A stretch of 64,000 bases of DNA from Humulus lupulus (taxonomy: Eukaryota > Streptophyta > Magnoliopsida > Rosales > Cannabaceae): the NCBI RefSeq assembly GCF_963169125.1, contig NC_084794.1:155692858-155756857 (forward strand). Direction: 5' to 3'. The notes beneath the pieces are model-generated. The model searched no databases. It saw only the letters and a program-made list of their open reading frames with translations, and had not been told where the DNA came from. The position numbers were made by a program, and so were the translations under genes. Of the stretch, positions 33,622 through 46,322 are shown in pieces. Numbering within the stretch: position 1 is the stretch's first letter; each line of letters begins with the position of its first letter.

Positions 33622-36600
33622 TTATTGATAATATTTCCTCAGGTGCTCACCATTCTAGTAGTTTCTAATCAACTCATCGTTCAGTCTAGAAAGTTTGAAA
33701 GTGCCTGGTGGTAGGACTTGCTCAATCTGATACAGTCCTTCCCAATTTGGTCCTAGCACTCCAGCTCCTGAGTCTTTGATGAACACTCTTCTGAGAACCA
33801 AATTTCCAACATGGAACTTTTGATCTTTAACTATGGAATTGAAATAGTGGGCCACCCTTTGTTGATGAGCAGCAACTCTCATGCTTGCCTTTTCTCGCTT
33901 TTCATCAATAAAATTCAAAGATTCAACCAGTAATTGATTGTTCTCGTCCTGGTCATAAGTGCTTCTTCGATGGGACGAGGGGTAGATATCGACCGGTATC
34001 ATGATTTCATAACCATATCCCAAGGAAAAAGAAGTATGACCAGTTGCTGTCCGAGTAGTGGTTCTGTACGACCAAAGAACTTCTGGTGATTCTTCCGCCC
34101 AACATCCTTTTGCTTGTTCGAGCTGCTTCTTCAGGGTGTTTTTTAACGTTTTGTTTACTGCTTCTACTTGCCCATTCTCTTGTGGGTGAGCCACCGAGGA
34201 GAAACTCTTTATAATTCCATGCCTAGCACAAAAATCAATAAATAGATCGCTATCAAACTGGGTACCATTATCAAACACTATCTTTTTTGGCAGGCCATAG
34301 CAACATATGATATTTTTCACTAAAAAATCTAACACTTTCTTTTAAGTGATCTTGGCTGATGGTTCAACTTCAGTCCACTTAGTGAAATAATCCACAGCAA
34401 CTACTGCAAACTGCACTCCTCCTTTCCCTTTGGGTAGTCTCCCGATCAGATCAATTCCCCATAATGCAAAAGGCCAGGGACTTTGCATTTGTTTTAAAAT
34501 ATTTAGAGGTGCTCTGGGTATCGTAGAAAATCTCTGACACTTATCACATTTCTTTACATATTTCATAGAGTCCTCATTCATTGTAGGCTAGAAAAATCCT
34601 TGTTGAATAATCTTTTTAGAGAGACTTTGCCCCCCAACATGATCTCCGCAAAATCTCTCATGTACTTCGACTAATAGGTTTTTTGACTTGTCGGGCGTCA
34701 CACACCTGAGTAGTGGCATAAAGTACCCTCTTCTATATACACCCCCTCCATCATGACATACTAAGCAGCCTGTCTCATTGTCCTCTTGGCATAATTTCGG
34801 TTATCTTGTAAAGTCCCTTGTTCGAGGTACGTGATGATGGGTGTCATCCAAGTGTCAGTTACAGTAACTGGCATTGCTTCCTGCTCGGTGATACTTGGGT
34901 TTGCTAAGTATTCAACTGGTACTATGTTCAGAGTGTCAGCATCCTTTACACTGGCTAATTTTGCCAAGGCCTCTGCGTTGGAGTTCTACTATCGTGGCAC
35001 CAACTTGATTATGTACTCTTCAAACTATGCTAGCAAGTCCTTAGATTTATTTAAGTATGCCACCATACGCAAACCTCTCACCTGATATTCCCCTAAAATT
35101 TGGTAGACCACCAGCTGAGAATCCCTATTCACTTCAACTGACCAGGCATGTACATCTCTGGCTAATCGTACTCCTGCCAAAAGGGCTTCATATTCCGCCT
35201 CATTATTGGAGGCATTGAAACCAAACCTCAATGCGAAGTTAATTCGATGCTGCTCAGGTGTGATTAATATAAGTCCTGCTCCCACATGATGTTCATTTAA
35301 GGATCCATCCACATAAAGTTGCTAGGTAGGAAATGTTTTTCTCTGCCCAACTACGTTTTCTGTCTGGTCAGGAATTCTGGTGCATTTAGCAATGAAGTCC
35401 GCCATAGCTTTTCCTTTGATGGCTAACCGGGGTTGAAACTTGATCTCGAATTGTCCTATTTCAATAGCCCACTTAAGTAAACGACCAGAGGTTTTTGGTT
35501 TTTGTAAGACTTGGCATAAGGGCTAGTCGACAAGCACCTTTATGGGATGTGCTTGGAAGTATGGCCGTAATTTACGAGATGCAAGCACTAAATAGTAGGC
35601 TAACTTCTCGATCATTGGGTACCTTGACTCTGCTCTTAGCAACCGCTTACTCACGTATTAGACTGGATGTTGCACCTTATCTTCTTCTCGTATTTGAGCA
35701 GCACTGACGACATGCTCTGTGACTGTTAAATAAATGAAAAGGTCCTCTCCATCTTTGGGCTTTGATAAAACTAGAGGTTGAGCCAAATGTTTCTTTATGG
35801 CTTGGAGTGCCTGCTCGCATTCCTCAGTCCTAACAAACCTTTTGCTTCCTCTAAGTAAGTTAAAAAACAGGACACACTTGTCTGTTGATTTGGAAATAAA
35901 CCTACTTAGAGCAGCAATCCGCCCAGTCAAACTCTCTACATCTTTAGTTCTGGTCAGAGACTTCATTCCCATGAGTGCCTTAATCTTCTCAGGATTAGCT
36001 TTGATGCCTCATGAGTTAACTATAAATCCGAGAAACTTTCAAGAACTTACTCCAAACGAGCATTTGAGGGGGTTTAGCTTCATGCGATACGTTCTATGTA
36101 TTGCAACGCACTCCCCTAGATCTCGTACATGACCCCAGCTTTCTTTCACTTGACCAGCATGTCATCGACGTACACTTCCATGTTTTTCCCGATCAAGTCA
36201 CGAAACATGCCATTCACTAAACACTGCTAGGTGGCACCTACGTTCTTCAAGACGAACGGCGTAACCTTATAACAATATAACCCTATGTCTCTCTAGAAGC
36301 TGGTATGCTCCTCGCCGGGATGGTGCATATTTATATGATTATACCCAGAGTAAGCGTCCATGAAGGACAAAGTTTCATGACAAGAAGTTGCGTCAACAAA
36401 CTAGTCTATACTGGGCAGGGGAAAATAGTCCTTGGGACATGCTATATTCAAATTGGAGAAGTCCACGCAGGTCCTCCACTTCCCATTGGACTTGGGCACT
36501 AACACTGGGTTAGAAACCCAGGCGGGGTAGTAAGCTTCCTGTATGAACCCATTTTCCTTTAGTCGCTCAACTTCTTCTTTTAGAGCTTTTGCCCGTTCCT

Positions 36601-37596
36601 TGTCAAGCAACCTTCTCTTCTGATGTACTGCTCGGTAGTTTTCATCCACATTGAGCATGTGGCTAATCAAAGTTGGTGAGATACCCACCATATCATTGTG
36701 AGACCAAGCGAAGATGTCTTGATTCCTTCGCAAAAATTCTACCAGCTATGCTCTCACTTCCACATTTAAATTATTTCCAACTTTGACCACTCTGGTTAGT
36801 TCATTCTTATCTATCGGAATCTCCTCTAATTCTTCCATAGGTCCCACTTTATTATCCAAATCCCCAAAGTGAGGATCAATGTCCATTCCCTCACTTTGGG
36901 AAACATGGTCACATCATCAGCGGATGGGGTTTGCTGCTTAGAAATTCCAGGAGTCCTTTCAGGGTCGGTAACTTTGTAAACTCCTTCCTGGTCGGTTGAA
37001 TCTACAAGACCTCCCTGGTCGGGCATTCCATAAATTTTTTCCTAGTCGGATGCTTTTGAGATGCCTACCTGGTCGGTCAGATTTTCATCACCTCCCTGGT
37101 AGATAAAGTTGACAACGTTGTTCTGGTTGACGTCCATCTCATCTAACACTTCTCTTTCTCCACACATAATCATGCTATTCTCACTGACTCCCCTTCGTGC
37201 CTTAACCACTGAAGCATTGTAACATTCCCTGACTTCTCTTTGGTTCCCTTTGACTCATCCTATGCCTGCACTGGTCGAGAATTTTATAGTAAGGTGCAAT
37301 ATAGACACTGCTTCATGTAGAGCCATGAGCAGTGGTCGACCAATCACCATGTTGTATGCCGATGAGCAGCCTATTATTAGAAATTCTGTCATGACTGTCT
37401 CGTGCCTCGGAGCGTCTCTTGCTGTGACCACTAACTTGATTGTTTTGGTCGGTGATAAACCTTCTTTAGTGAATCCAAAAATAACTTGAGAGCAGGGCTT
37501 CAAATCATTGGCAGATGACGTCATCTTTTCAAAAGATGACTTGTAGACAATATCCACCGAGCTTCCCGTATCAACTAGGCACCTCTTCACCTTCAT
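33622..37596 (-). pseudogene. B pol: protease, RT, RNase H, integrase
   Basis: Minus-strand order: protease (LVDTGSSVDIVY, active site intact, about 37550), the start of RT (NQDIFAWSHNDMVGIS; WVSNPVLVPKSNGKWRTCVD), RT palm with YVDDMLVK near 36160-36190, the connection (TGRIAALSRFISKSTDKC), archaeal-type RNase H (MDGSLNEHHVGAGLILI, ASNNEAEYEALLAGV), integrase zinc region (HERFCGDHVGG, CDKCQRF), core (GIDLIGRLP; FDNGTQFDSDLF; ENGQVEAVNKTLK, all three catalytic residues present) and a tail ending RKYYQ with TAA at 33622-33624. At least ten in-frame stops, among them 37030-36830, 36400, 35655, 35022, 34758, 34339 and 33652, rule out activity. Confidence 0.85.
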
Positions 37597-37605
37597 GTTT
37601 ACAAT

Positions 37606-39976
37606 CTAGATGGTAATGATGAGCGGGTCATATTGAGGGTACCTGACGTGTCTAGCATCATCCTCTGTGAAAGTGAGAGATTTACTCTCATAGCGAGGAT
37701 TTTTTATTGGTTGCTCCTCGACAGCCATGACATCTGATGTTGCCGCCAACTCATGTCTAAGTGTCCGAGCACATCTCTCTCTTGCCTTATTACTATCCTC
37801 AGCCAAGTGTGCACCTCCACATATAGTGTCTAAAGTGAAGTCCACAAGCTCGAGTTGCAAGGGTGGAGGTCACTGTCGTTTGAACCCAAGATTGTTGTTG
37901 CTTCCTTCTCCTTAGGGTTTCTTTTTTCTGTACTTTTTCAACTTTCCTGACTGGAGAAGAAATTCTATCTCGTCCTTGAGATGATTGTATTCATTCATAT
38001 CGTGACCATAATCTCCATGGAAATGAAAAAAATTATTCATGTCTCTTTTACTCATCTCTTTCTTGATGGGTGGGGGTTTCTGGTAGGCAACCTCTTGTTG
38101 ACTTAAGAGATATATTTTCGCCTGGGTGGCTCAGAGAGTGGTGTAATTAGTGAACCGAGGCTTATACTTGGTTGGCTTATCTCTTGGACCCGACTTGGCC
38201 TTCTTTTCTTCATGGTGGTCAGACCCATTATTTCCTCGTTTCTTTCCACCATTTTGACCATTTCCACTATTCTTAGGATAGTCAGCAGTTCCACTCGGAT
38301 TGTTTATGCCATTTTCCTCTTTCTCAATTGCGTTATCTAATTTCATATACATGTCCGCTCAGTCAAGAAATTTTTGAAGTGTTGAAGTTGGATTTCTACG
38401 TATACTATCCCACAAAGGGCTCTGGCAAATGATTCCAAAGGATATGGCAACCATCTTTCCTTCATCACCGACTGCAGTTGCTTGATTGGCTTCCGTCATG
38501 AACCTCTGTATGTAATTTTTTAGAGATTCATCCTTTCCTTGTTTGATATCTGCCAAGTGGTTGGCGTAAACTGGTGGAGTCCGGGTAGCACTAAATTGTC
38601 TACAAAACTCCTTCTTGAATGTTTCCCAGGATGTAATGGAGTGTCGCTTAAACTTCCAATACCATTCCTGGGCAGTATTTGACAATGAAGTCGGGAAAAC
38701 TCTACACCGATAATCATCCCTTACCTCGAGCAGTTCCATCTGGTCCTCAAATTTCCCAACATGTCTATGGGATCCGCGTTTTCTGTATATAACGGAAGCA
38801 CCTGTGCTTTATATTTTGCAGGTGGCTGGTTTGCTCTGATCTGAGAACAAAATGGACTCCCACTTCTGTGGTTTACCACATCCATTCTGGAAGGTCGTTT
38901 TGATAAACCTTGCACTGCTGCTGTTAGTGCGTCAAGCTAGGCTTGGATGGCTGGTGCAACAGACGAGGCTCCAAGGGTTTGACCTCTTGGTCGGGCATTT
39001 CGATCTGGTGCACTGTCGTCAAGTATTTCTACTTGACTGGCAGGGCGGTTCAGGTCTTGCCCTTCGACTGGGACGATCCTCCTTTTGTTGTTGATAACGT
39101 CCCTTAGATCCTTCCGGGAAGCATGTCCTCCTAACCGATCAAACACTTAGCTCTTAGATTTTTAGAGGGCTTACTATGTTGGACTTGCTCTCTCCCACTA
39201 GGCTGCTCGTCGGGATGTAGTGGCGAATTTTTGGCACGGCCAAGCCAGTGTTTTCCTCCTTGTTGGTCGTTGCCCTCTTTCTCCTTTGACGATCGGTGTG
39301 ATGACTATCAGCCTCATCATGACCATATCCATCTTTAAACTGTGAAGTTTTCTTATATCGAGGAGTCTCTGATTATTCCTGGGTGGAGTTTTCTTACCGC
39401 CTGACTAGTGACTCCTCAATCAAGAAGTTTTTGAGCGGTGATGCTTTGAGGGGGTTCTAGAATTCTCCCTTTTCCTCGAGGCAGTCCCAGAGCGAACCTC
39501 ATCATCTCATCGACTAGTGGGATTACTTCAACTCCAGTCAGGTCCCCGAGAGTCCATCCTTCCAGAAAGGGACTCTTGACTAGCGTTGTCCTTTCGTGCT
39601 CCCTGGGCGCCTGCTCGTGTCGCGACTTGAGCATTGGCTGGGGTCAACTGATTAGCCCTTCTAGAGCAAGGGCCGCTTCGCGATGTCGCCAGTCGGCCTC
39701 CTCCTGCCATCATCTAATCTCTTCACTTCTAGCATCCATCTCTGATCTTTGCTGCTCTAATACAACCTTCTGCCTGGCCATTCCCTCAACGAAAGACTCC
39801 CGCCGAGCATTGAATTGCATCATCTCCTCTTGAAAAGCTCCCATGGCTTCCTGGAGTTTTTCAACTTCTGGAGTTGTCTCCTCGAGAAAGACTCTGGGCT
39901 CAGTGTCAGGGTTCTCAGGTGTTTGACCCTCTGATATAACAGGTTCCTTTGATGTACTAGGCTTTCTGGGCACCAT
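37606..39976 (-). pseudogene. B gag
   Basis: Starts at the ATG at 39976 (MVPRKPSTSK). The front part is Glu/Gln-rich and helical. The gag core lies near 38360-38740 (EWYWKFKRHSITSWETFKKE, KDESLKNYIQRF). The knuckle near 37975-38030 reads FHFHGDYGHDMNEYNHL; both cysteines expected of CxxHx4Hx4C-type Tat knuckles are replaced, so zinc binding would be lost. The linker to protease (TFTEDDARHVRYPQYDPLI) is at 37606-37700. Many stops interrupt it. Confidence 0.8.
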
Positions 39977-40010
39977 ATTGGCAGGATAGTAGTCTATTTC
40001 TTTTATTCAG

Positions 40011-40033
40011 GCTCTCAATTAAAGCACCAAAAA
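40011..40033 (-). other. B: presumed primer-binding region
   Basis: Just after the 5' LTR the minus strand reads TTTTTGGTGCTTTAATTGAG, then AGC. It shares GTGCTTT.ATTGAGAGC with C, and no common tRNA 3' end fits well. Confidence 0.45.
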
Positions 40034-41007
40034 AGTTGACCACGAATTAGGCCAACTACGATTAGACGAAAAAACGACTGTAAAACTTGAATAGAAAATA
40101 AATAACACAAGTAATTTTATAGTGGTTTAACCCCAATTTGTTGGTAATTGTCTAATCCACATAGAGTTGTAATATATGTAGCCTACACTTAAGATCAGAT
40201 GAACCTGAGTCAACTGAGTTTCTCAAGTGTAAGTAGAATAGTACAGTGTTTCTCTCTCTAAACTCTCAGAAAATGCTCCCAGAATGCCCCATTCGACGGT
40301 CCCAAAGTCTCCAAACTAGAGAGTTTTTCGAGTCTCCAAAAATACGATCCTTCCATATGATTCCATGAGCCATTTATTTATAGGCTCATGGAGTGTACAT
40401 GAGAAATATCCCGTTTTGACGGGTCCTTGGTTATTTCAACCAACTTTAATTAATAAAATAATAAACAAATCCAAATTACAACAATATAGCTATTACTTCG
40501 GGATGTCTGAGATATTTGCATGGTAGTTACGAGCAATTCAGGTAGAAGTTGTTACTGAGGCCTTATTGAAGAGTCACTGGACGGTTAACTCCTGATATTC
40601 TGTTCCTTCCGGTCAATCAAATCAATTCCTCGATGTACCTGGTCAGATATATCACGTTGTTGGTTAGAAAAAACATCTCTTGAAGTAACCGTACAACCAA
40701 AACACATTATTGGTCGGATAGCACTATTCTCTGATGTGACTGGTCGGGCACAACACCTTATTGAAGTGTCTAGCTGGACAAAAAAACTTCCTGGTCTAGT
40801 AGAATTCCTCACTGGTCGACCAAAAGCCTTATCTAGTCAGCAAATCACTTTCTGACCAGTAATATCACAACTCCGTAGGTCAACTTCCAATCTATGCACT
40901 TCTTTGGTCAACACATTTATTGACTATTAATGTGTCACTTACTGACCATGCATTGCCTCTTGTCCCCTTCGATTACCATGTCATCAAATAAAATTTTGGG
41001 GATAACA
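40034..41007 (-). repeat. B: 5' LTR
   Basis: The edge reads AGTTGACC (first base changed) and the sequence ends GGGGATAACA. Pairs with 27901-28882 with scattered changes. The TSD follows at 41008-41012. Confidence 0.9.
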
Positions 41008-41012
41008 TGTAT

Positions 41013-42135
41013 AAACTACAAGGAGTTGAACAAGTTAACTATCAAGAACAAGTACCCCCTACTGAGGATAGATAACCTGTTCTATTAGCTGCAGGGTAAG
41101 AAAGTATTCTGAATGATTGATCTTCGATCTGGTTATCACTAGTTGAGGATCATGGACGAGGATATTTCGAAGACGGCCTTCTGCACGAGATACGAGCATT
41201 ATGAGTTTTTGGTCATGTCGTTTGGATTGACCAATCCCCCAGCAACATTTATGGAGTTGATGAACAGGGTGTTCAAGGATTTCTTAGATTAGTTTGTGAT
41301 TGTCTTCATCGACGAAATCATGCTGTACTCCAGTTCAGAGGCAGAGTATGAGCAGCATCTCTGATGGGTATTGTTGAGATTGAGGGAGCATCGGTTGTAG
41401 CTAAGTTTAAGAAGTTTCAGTTCTGGTTATCGAAGGTAACATTCTTTGGGCATATTTTTAGTGGAGGCAGGAATATGGTAGATCTAGCCAAGGTTAAAGC
41501 AGTTAGGGATTGGCCGAGGGCAAGGAACGCCTCAGAGGTTAGGAGTTTCCTTCGACTAGTTGGATATTACAAATGGTTCGTGGAAGAATTTTTCAAAGAT
41601 TGCCACATTGTTGACTAAGTTGACACGGAAGAATCTGAAGTTCACCTGGTCAGAAAAATGTAAGGGTAGCTTCTAGGAGTTGAATCGACGAATGATTACT
41701 GCTCCCGTGTTGAGTCTTCCTTCGAAGGGAGGGAAGTTTATGGTGTACTGTAACGCATCAAGACTGTGGTTCAGATGCATGTTGATGCAGAATGAGAAGG
41801 TTATTGCATATGCATCGCAGTAGCTAAAGGAATATAAGCAGTGGCGATGGTACCCTACCAATGATTTGGAACTAGCAACAGTGGTATTTGTACTAAAATT
41901 ATGGCGACATTATTTGTATGGGGCGAAGTTCAAAATATACACCGATCATAAGAGTTTCAAGTATTTCATCACCCAGAATGACCTAAACATGAGACATAGA
42001 CGTTTGCTAGAATTTGTGAAAGACTATGACTATGACATCCTCTACCACCCAAGAATAGCCAATGTAATGACAGATGCTTTGAGCCGAAGAGGCCTAAGAC
42101 AGTTGTTAATTCGAAGCAAATATCGAAGGAATTAG
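41013..42135 (+). pseudogene. A reverse transcriptase (rest) and RNase H
   Basis: Resumes at [16 protein letters not shown]. Then [20 protein letters not shown] and the catalytic box, which reads FIDEIMLYS where FIDDI is expected, so the second aspartate is glutamate. Connection motifs follow (FFGHIFSGG, SFLRLVGYYKWFVEEF), then RNase H ([25 protein letters not shown]). Stops at several points (for example in LFY*LQ and GYH*L) and frameshifts near 41364 and 41620. Confidence 0.85.
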
Positions 42136-42292
42136 CCGAGGAGATAACTAGAACGAGGATAGAGTTGGTTGTGGGCCAGTTGGCCAATATTACTTTACAG
42201 TCTACCCTTCTGGAGAGGATAAGAGAGGGTTAGATGGGTGATGCACAATTACAGAAGTTTAGAGGAAATGTACGAGCTGGAGTGGCTAAGGA

Positions 42293-43610
42293 TTATTCAA
42301 TTTCAGAGATGGGTTTATTGTGGTACAAGGATTGGATCTGTGTTCTGATTGATATGAGTATTATATGAGAGATTCTTGATGAATCCCATACTACACCATA
42401 CTCACTCCATCCAGGCACCAAAAAGATGTACCAGGATCTACGGACTTTATATTGTTGGCCTGGAATGTAGAAGTACTTGACTGAATACGTAGCAAGGTGT
42501 TTAACCTGTGAGCAAGTAAAGACTGAACACCAGCGACTAGCGTGGTTGTAACAGCCTTTAGGTATTCCCAAGTGGAAGTGAGAGATATTACTATGGATTT
42601 TGCAGGAGGTTTACCCAGGACGGTGGGGCAACATAACTCGGTGTGGGTGATAGTAGACAAGTACACCAAGTCAACTCATTTTCTTCCAATGAGGACAATC
42701 TACACTATGGATCAGTACGCAGAGTTGTATGTGAGGGAGAATATACATCTCCATGGGGTTCCTAAATTTCTATAGTATCATACTAGGATCCCATATTTAT
42801 CTTCAAGTTTTTGTTTGGTTTACAGAAGGCTATGGGAACTCAGTTGAAGTTCAGTACAACCCTTCATCCTCATAAATATGGGCATTCTGAGAGGACAATC
42901 CAGATATTGGAGAACATGCTTAGAGCATCTGTGTTAGAGTTTGAGGGGTCTTGGATTAAGTACCTCCCATTGATTGAGTTTTCGTACAACAACAGTTATC
43001 AATCAATGAATGGATTAGCTCCATACGAGATGTTATATGGAAGGAAGTGTAGATCACCCATTCATTGGGATGAGTTGGGGGAGAGGAAGTATTTGGGACC
43101 AGATATGTTTCAAAAGAATAACGAAGCTATTGAGAAGATCCGAGCTCGAATGCTCGCTTCACATAGCAGACAGAAAAGCTACGCTGATCCCAAGCGTAGG
43201 GACGTGGAGTTCCAGGTCGGGGACCATGAGTTTCTAGGAGTTTCAACATTGCGAGGAGTAAGGAGGTTTGGGAAAAAGGCCAAGTTGAGCCCTAGATTCG
43301 TAGGACCTTTTGAGATCCTAGAGAGGATCAGGAAGGTAGCCTACAGATTGGTTCTGCCACCGTCATTATCAGGAGCTCATGATGTATTCCACATCTCAAT
43401 GCTTCGGAATTGGGATATAAGGATCTAGAACTACAGACCGATCTATCGTATGAGGAGTGACCAGTTCAAATCCTAGATAGGAAGGATAAGGTTTTGAGGA
43501 ACAAGATGATCCCTCTAGTCAATGTCTTACGAAGGAATAACAAGGTTGAGGAATCAATCTGGGAGCTAGAGTCGGCTATGCGGGATTAGTATCCCGAGAT
43601 GATCAAGTAC
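42293..43610 (+). pseudogene. A integrase with chromodomain tail
   Basis: A zinc-binding region near 42370-42530 (HTTPYSLHPGTKKMY, CLTCEQVK) is followed by the core: first catalytic Asp in ITMDFAGGLP, second site changed (TAC then TAG where SDRD is usual, about 42779-42787), Glu in GHSERTIQILENML. Then the GPFEILERIRKVAYRL and DVFHISMLR tail that precedes the chromodomain, and a chromodomain-like NNKVEESIWELESAMRD near 43535-43588. A chromodomain directs integration to marked chromatin in chromoviruses. Stops and a frameshift at about 42775 and 43426 make it inactive. Confidence 0.85.
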
Positions 43611-43630
43611 ATTTCGAGGACGAAATTCTC

Positions 43631-43646
43631 AGTAGGAAGGGATAGT
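43631..43646 (+). other. A: polypurine tract
   Basis: AGTAGGAAGGGATAGT, purine-rich, right before the LTR start TGTAAC. Confidence 0.6.
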
Positions 43647-45916
43647 TGTAACTTCCCAAAAATGCTAATAGGGTTTAGTGTCTTGATTAGCGTGTCGGGA
43701 GGGCATAATTGGATATATGTGTGATTAATTGATTAAATGCGTAACTATGTGGCATGCATGATTTATATGATAATATGAATAAATTATATGCACGCTTATG
43801 GATATTAGATATGCATGTAGGCTTACTACTATTTGCAAGGGCATATTGGTAGTTTTGGCGCATTAAGGGCATAAATGCAATTATATATGTTAAATGGTTG
43901 GGACTACATTTTTATGTGGATATATTTGCAGTATACGACTCGAGGTGATCCTAGTGAGCAAATTAGCAGAATAGTTACAACGGGGTTTAATACCCGGCTC
44001 GGGGTGAGCCTAGGGGTATTTTGGGAAATTTAATATGTATTTGGGATTTATCGAGTAATGAGTAAGTAATTGGTGATTTGTTGGGCATGTTAGGATTAAT
44101 TGGGAGTTTGTAGGACAACTCAAGAAATTAGCGGAAAACGGGGCAAAGGACCATTTTTCCCTTAAGGGAAACAAAGCGACTGAGTTGTCTTGAGGGTTAT
44201 TTTAGTCTTTTGGCTAAAAGGTATACTCAGAAGAATTTCTAGGAAACAATTAGATGCGCTAGACATTTCTCAAATTCTCAGCACTCTCTCTCCCTCTCTC
44301 TCACGCTCTCTCTCTTCCTCTTTTCTGCCGAAGGGTGCATTGAAGCTTTGGAGGAGAAAACTTAATGAATTAAGCTTGAGTGCTGGGAAATTAATAAGGC
44401 TAGGACTTTAAGGTGCAGCTCACAGTCATCATCAGCATCATCAACGTAAGGTTTAAAGTTCAATTGTTGGGTGGAATTCTGCTGTTAAGATAGGTTTTCT
44501 TAAGCCTTTAAGTCTCAAAGAGGTTTTGATGAATTATGGGTTTTGACAAGGAATTTCGTTAGAATTTTAGGAGGTTGTGGTGATCTGAGTATGCTATTAT
44601 GATATAGTGGTCGAATTCTGGTTCTGGTGTATGTTAGGATAGATTTTTGATTTATTAAGCTAGGGAAAATTGTAGAGAAGCCCAAGGATTTCTGGGTTCA
44701 TGGGGGCGTGTCGCAACCCAGTTCATGGGTGTTGCGGCCTACGTGCCCTACAAGGCCCTGGGGGGCTTGCTGACTTGTGGGCACGTCGCTGCTCTCGAGG
44801 GCAAGTCACTGCCCGCCTCCCCCTAGGACAAGAGGCTAGTGCCTCTGACTTGGGGCACGCTGCGACCCTTAGGGCCAGGTCGCGGCCTGCCTAGGCAACC
44901 ATAGCCAAGATTTTGTTTTTAGGCTTATGGAGGCTTGGGGACTTAAACCTAAGCTCTCGGGACGAATTCTACTACCTAGTTTAGTAGAATTTGAGGTCTC
45001 GAAGACTAGTAATTGATTTCAAAGTATTTAATTATTTTAGATTTTGATAGTATCCATTTTTGCTTATGACTAGGTTACCGTTAAGGCTCGGGATTGAGGA
45101 ACGTGCTCGGGACCACTTTACTTCCTTCACTCGGGACTTGAGGTAAGAAAATTGCACCCAAGTTGTGAATGGGACTGAGATTCCCTATAAATGAACATAT
45201 GTGTTATGTAACCTATATATAAGTTGTGTGTGATGTGAAAGTACAACCTAATGGAGTCGGGGCTGATGTTAAGCGTACTGAACGCAGCTTGGCCTAAGTG
45301 AGCCTGGATCAGCTAAATAACAAGAGGGCTTGGCCTAAGGGCACTGACACAAAAATATTTGGATTAAAGATTGAATTATATGTTTGGAAGTACATGTTTA
45401 CTGTTGCCTAATTTATGGCTTGTTTTTTGTTGTTGGTTGAACTAGTTAATCTAAAGTTTACTATGTACTTTCTGTTGTTATCTATACTCGTTGATTAAGG
45501 TTTTCTTGGTGAGCCTTGGCTCACGGGTGCTGCATGGTGCATGTAAAGACAAAGGAAAGCTGGATCAACCATGAGTTGGAGAGCTATGGCGGCGGAGTGT
45601 GCATCGATGACTGCTCGACCGCTATGGCCGAGGAAATCACAGGGACTAGAGCACAAACTTGTATTTCACCATTTAGACTGGCTACTGTTGTATTAACTTT
45701 TAAGGGTGATATCCGATGTGTAAACCTTATTTTTGGGATCCCATGCATCAAACTCTTATTTTAATAAAATAAATTGACATTTTTATGATCAAAATCTTTC
45801 AACCCTAACCTACCAGCTTACCTTAGAAACACATTTACGTTCAAGCGACTCAGTTAGTCAGTCTTGCACTATTTCAAACACACAATGTAACAGTCTTGGT
45901 TATTCAGGGTGTTACA
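43647..45916 (+). repeat. A: 3' LTR
   Basis: Begins TGTAACTTCCC and ends GGGTGTTACA, followed by GATCG (45917-45921). Many differences from the 5' copy suggest an old insertion. ORFs at 44190-44411, 44700-44894 and 45516-45764 are LTR sequence. Confidence 0.9.
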
Positions 45917-45921
45917 GATCG

Positions 45922-46322
45922 CATGCTTAATGATTTTATTGATAGGTAAAAAGAATTAATTAATGTGCACTTAGCTTTAATTAATTATGATAGGCATACT
46001 GGGATAATTGACTGCTTAAGTGTTATCTGTGGGGTTAATAGTTTAATTGGGAATAGGGAATAATATTTGTCGTTGCTGATTGATTGATTGTTGAAGGTGA
46101 AGATATAATTCTTAAATTTTCTTTAAAATCGTAGCTATCAATTGTTCTTTGTTTGTTACTTTATTTTATGTTATTGAGTTTAGAAAAACAAAATCTCCTT
46201 TTTAGTTCTTGTTTCTATTTTGAATGATAAGTTGACTAATAGTCCTCATGGGTTTGACCTGTATTTACCATTATACTAAGTAATTGGTAATACTGTATTT
46301 GATATGGTATACGACACACATC
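45922..46322 (+). mobile_element. Athila-like LTR, right part
   Basis: Continues 22228-23336 after removal of A and one TSD. Contains CATGGGTTTGACCTGTATT and ends ACACACATCA, which resembles the 3' end of plant Athila LTRs. The usual Asp-tRNA primer site (TGGCGCCGTTG) does not follow. Confidence 0.45.

Larger units (their letters stand above)
27901..41007 (-). mobile_element. B: Tat-type Ty3/gypsy element with antisense accessory gene
   Basis: LTRs 27901-28882 and 40034-41007; perfect TSD TGTAT at 27896-27900 and 41008-41012. The minus strand reads gag (from 39976), protease, RT, RNase H and integrase (to 33622). The plus strand reads an accessory gene at 30229-32706 with a promoter at 29141. 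All parts carry stops. Protease DTGSS and RT YVDD are still visible. B interrupts the RT of A, so it is younger than A. Confidence 0.9.
23337..45916 (+). mobile_element. A: Ty3/gypsy chromovirus, Tekay type, split by B
   Basis: LTRs 23337-25577 and 43647-45916, TSD GATCG (23332-23336 and 45917-45921), and a PBS close to the initiator-Met tRNA. Plus-strand gag, protease, RT, RNase H, integrase and chromodomain follow in that order. B (27901-41007) sits inside the RT region. Every coding part has stops or frameshifts. The Tekay assignment rests on the long LTRs, the iMet primer site and the chromodomain tail after integrase. Confidence 0.9.
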
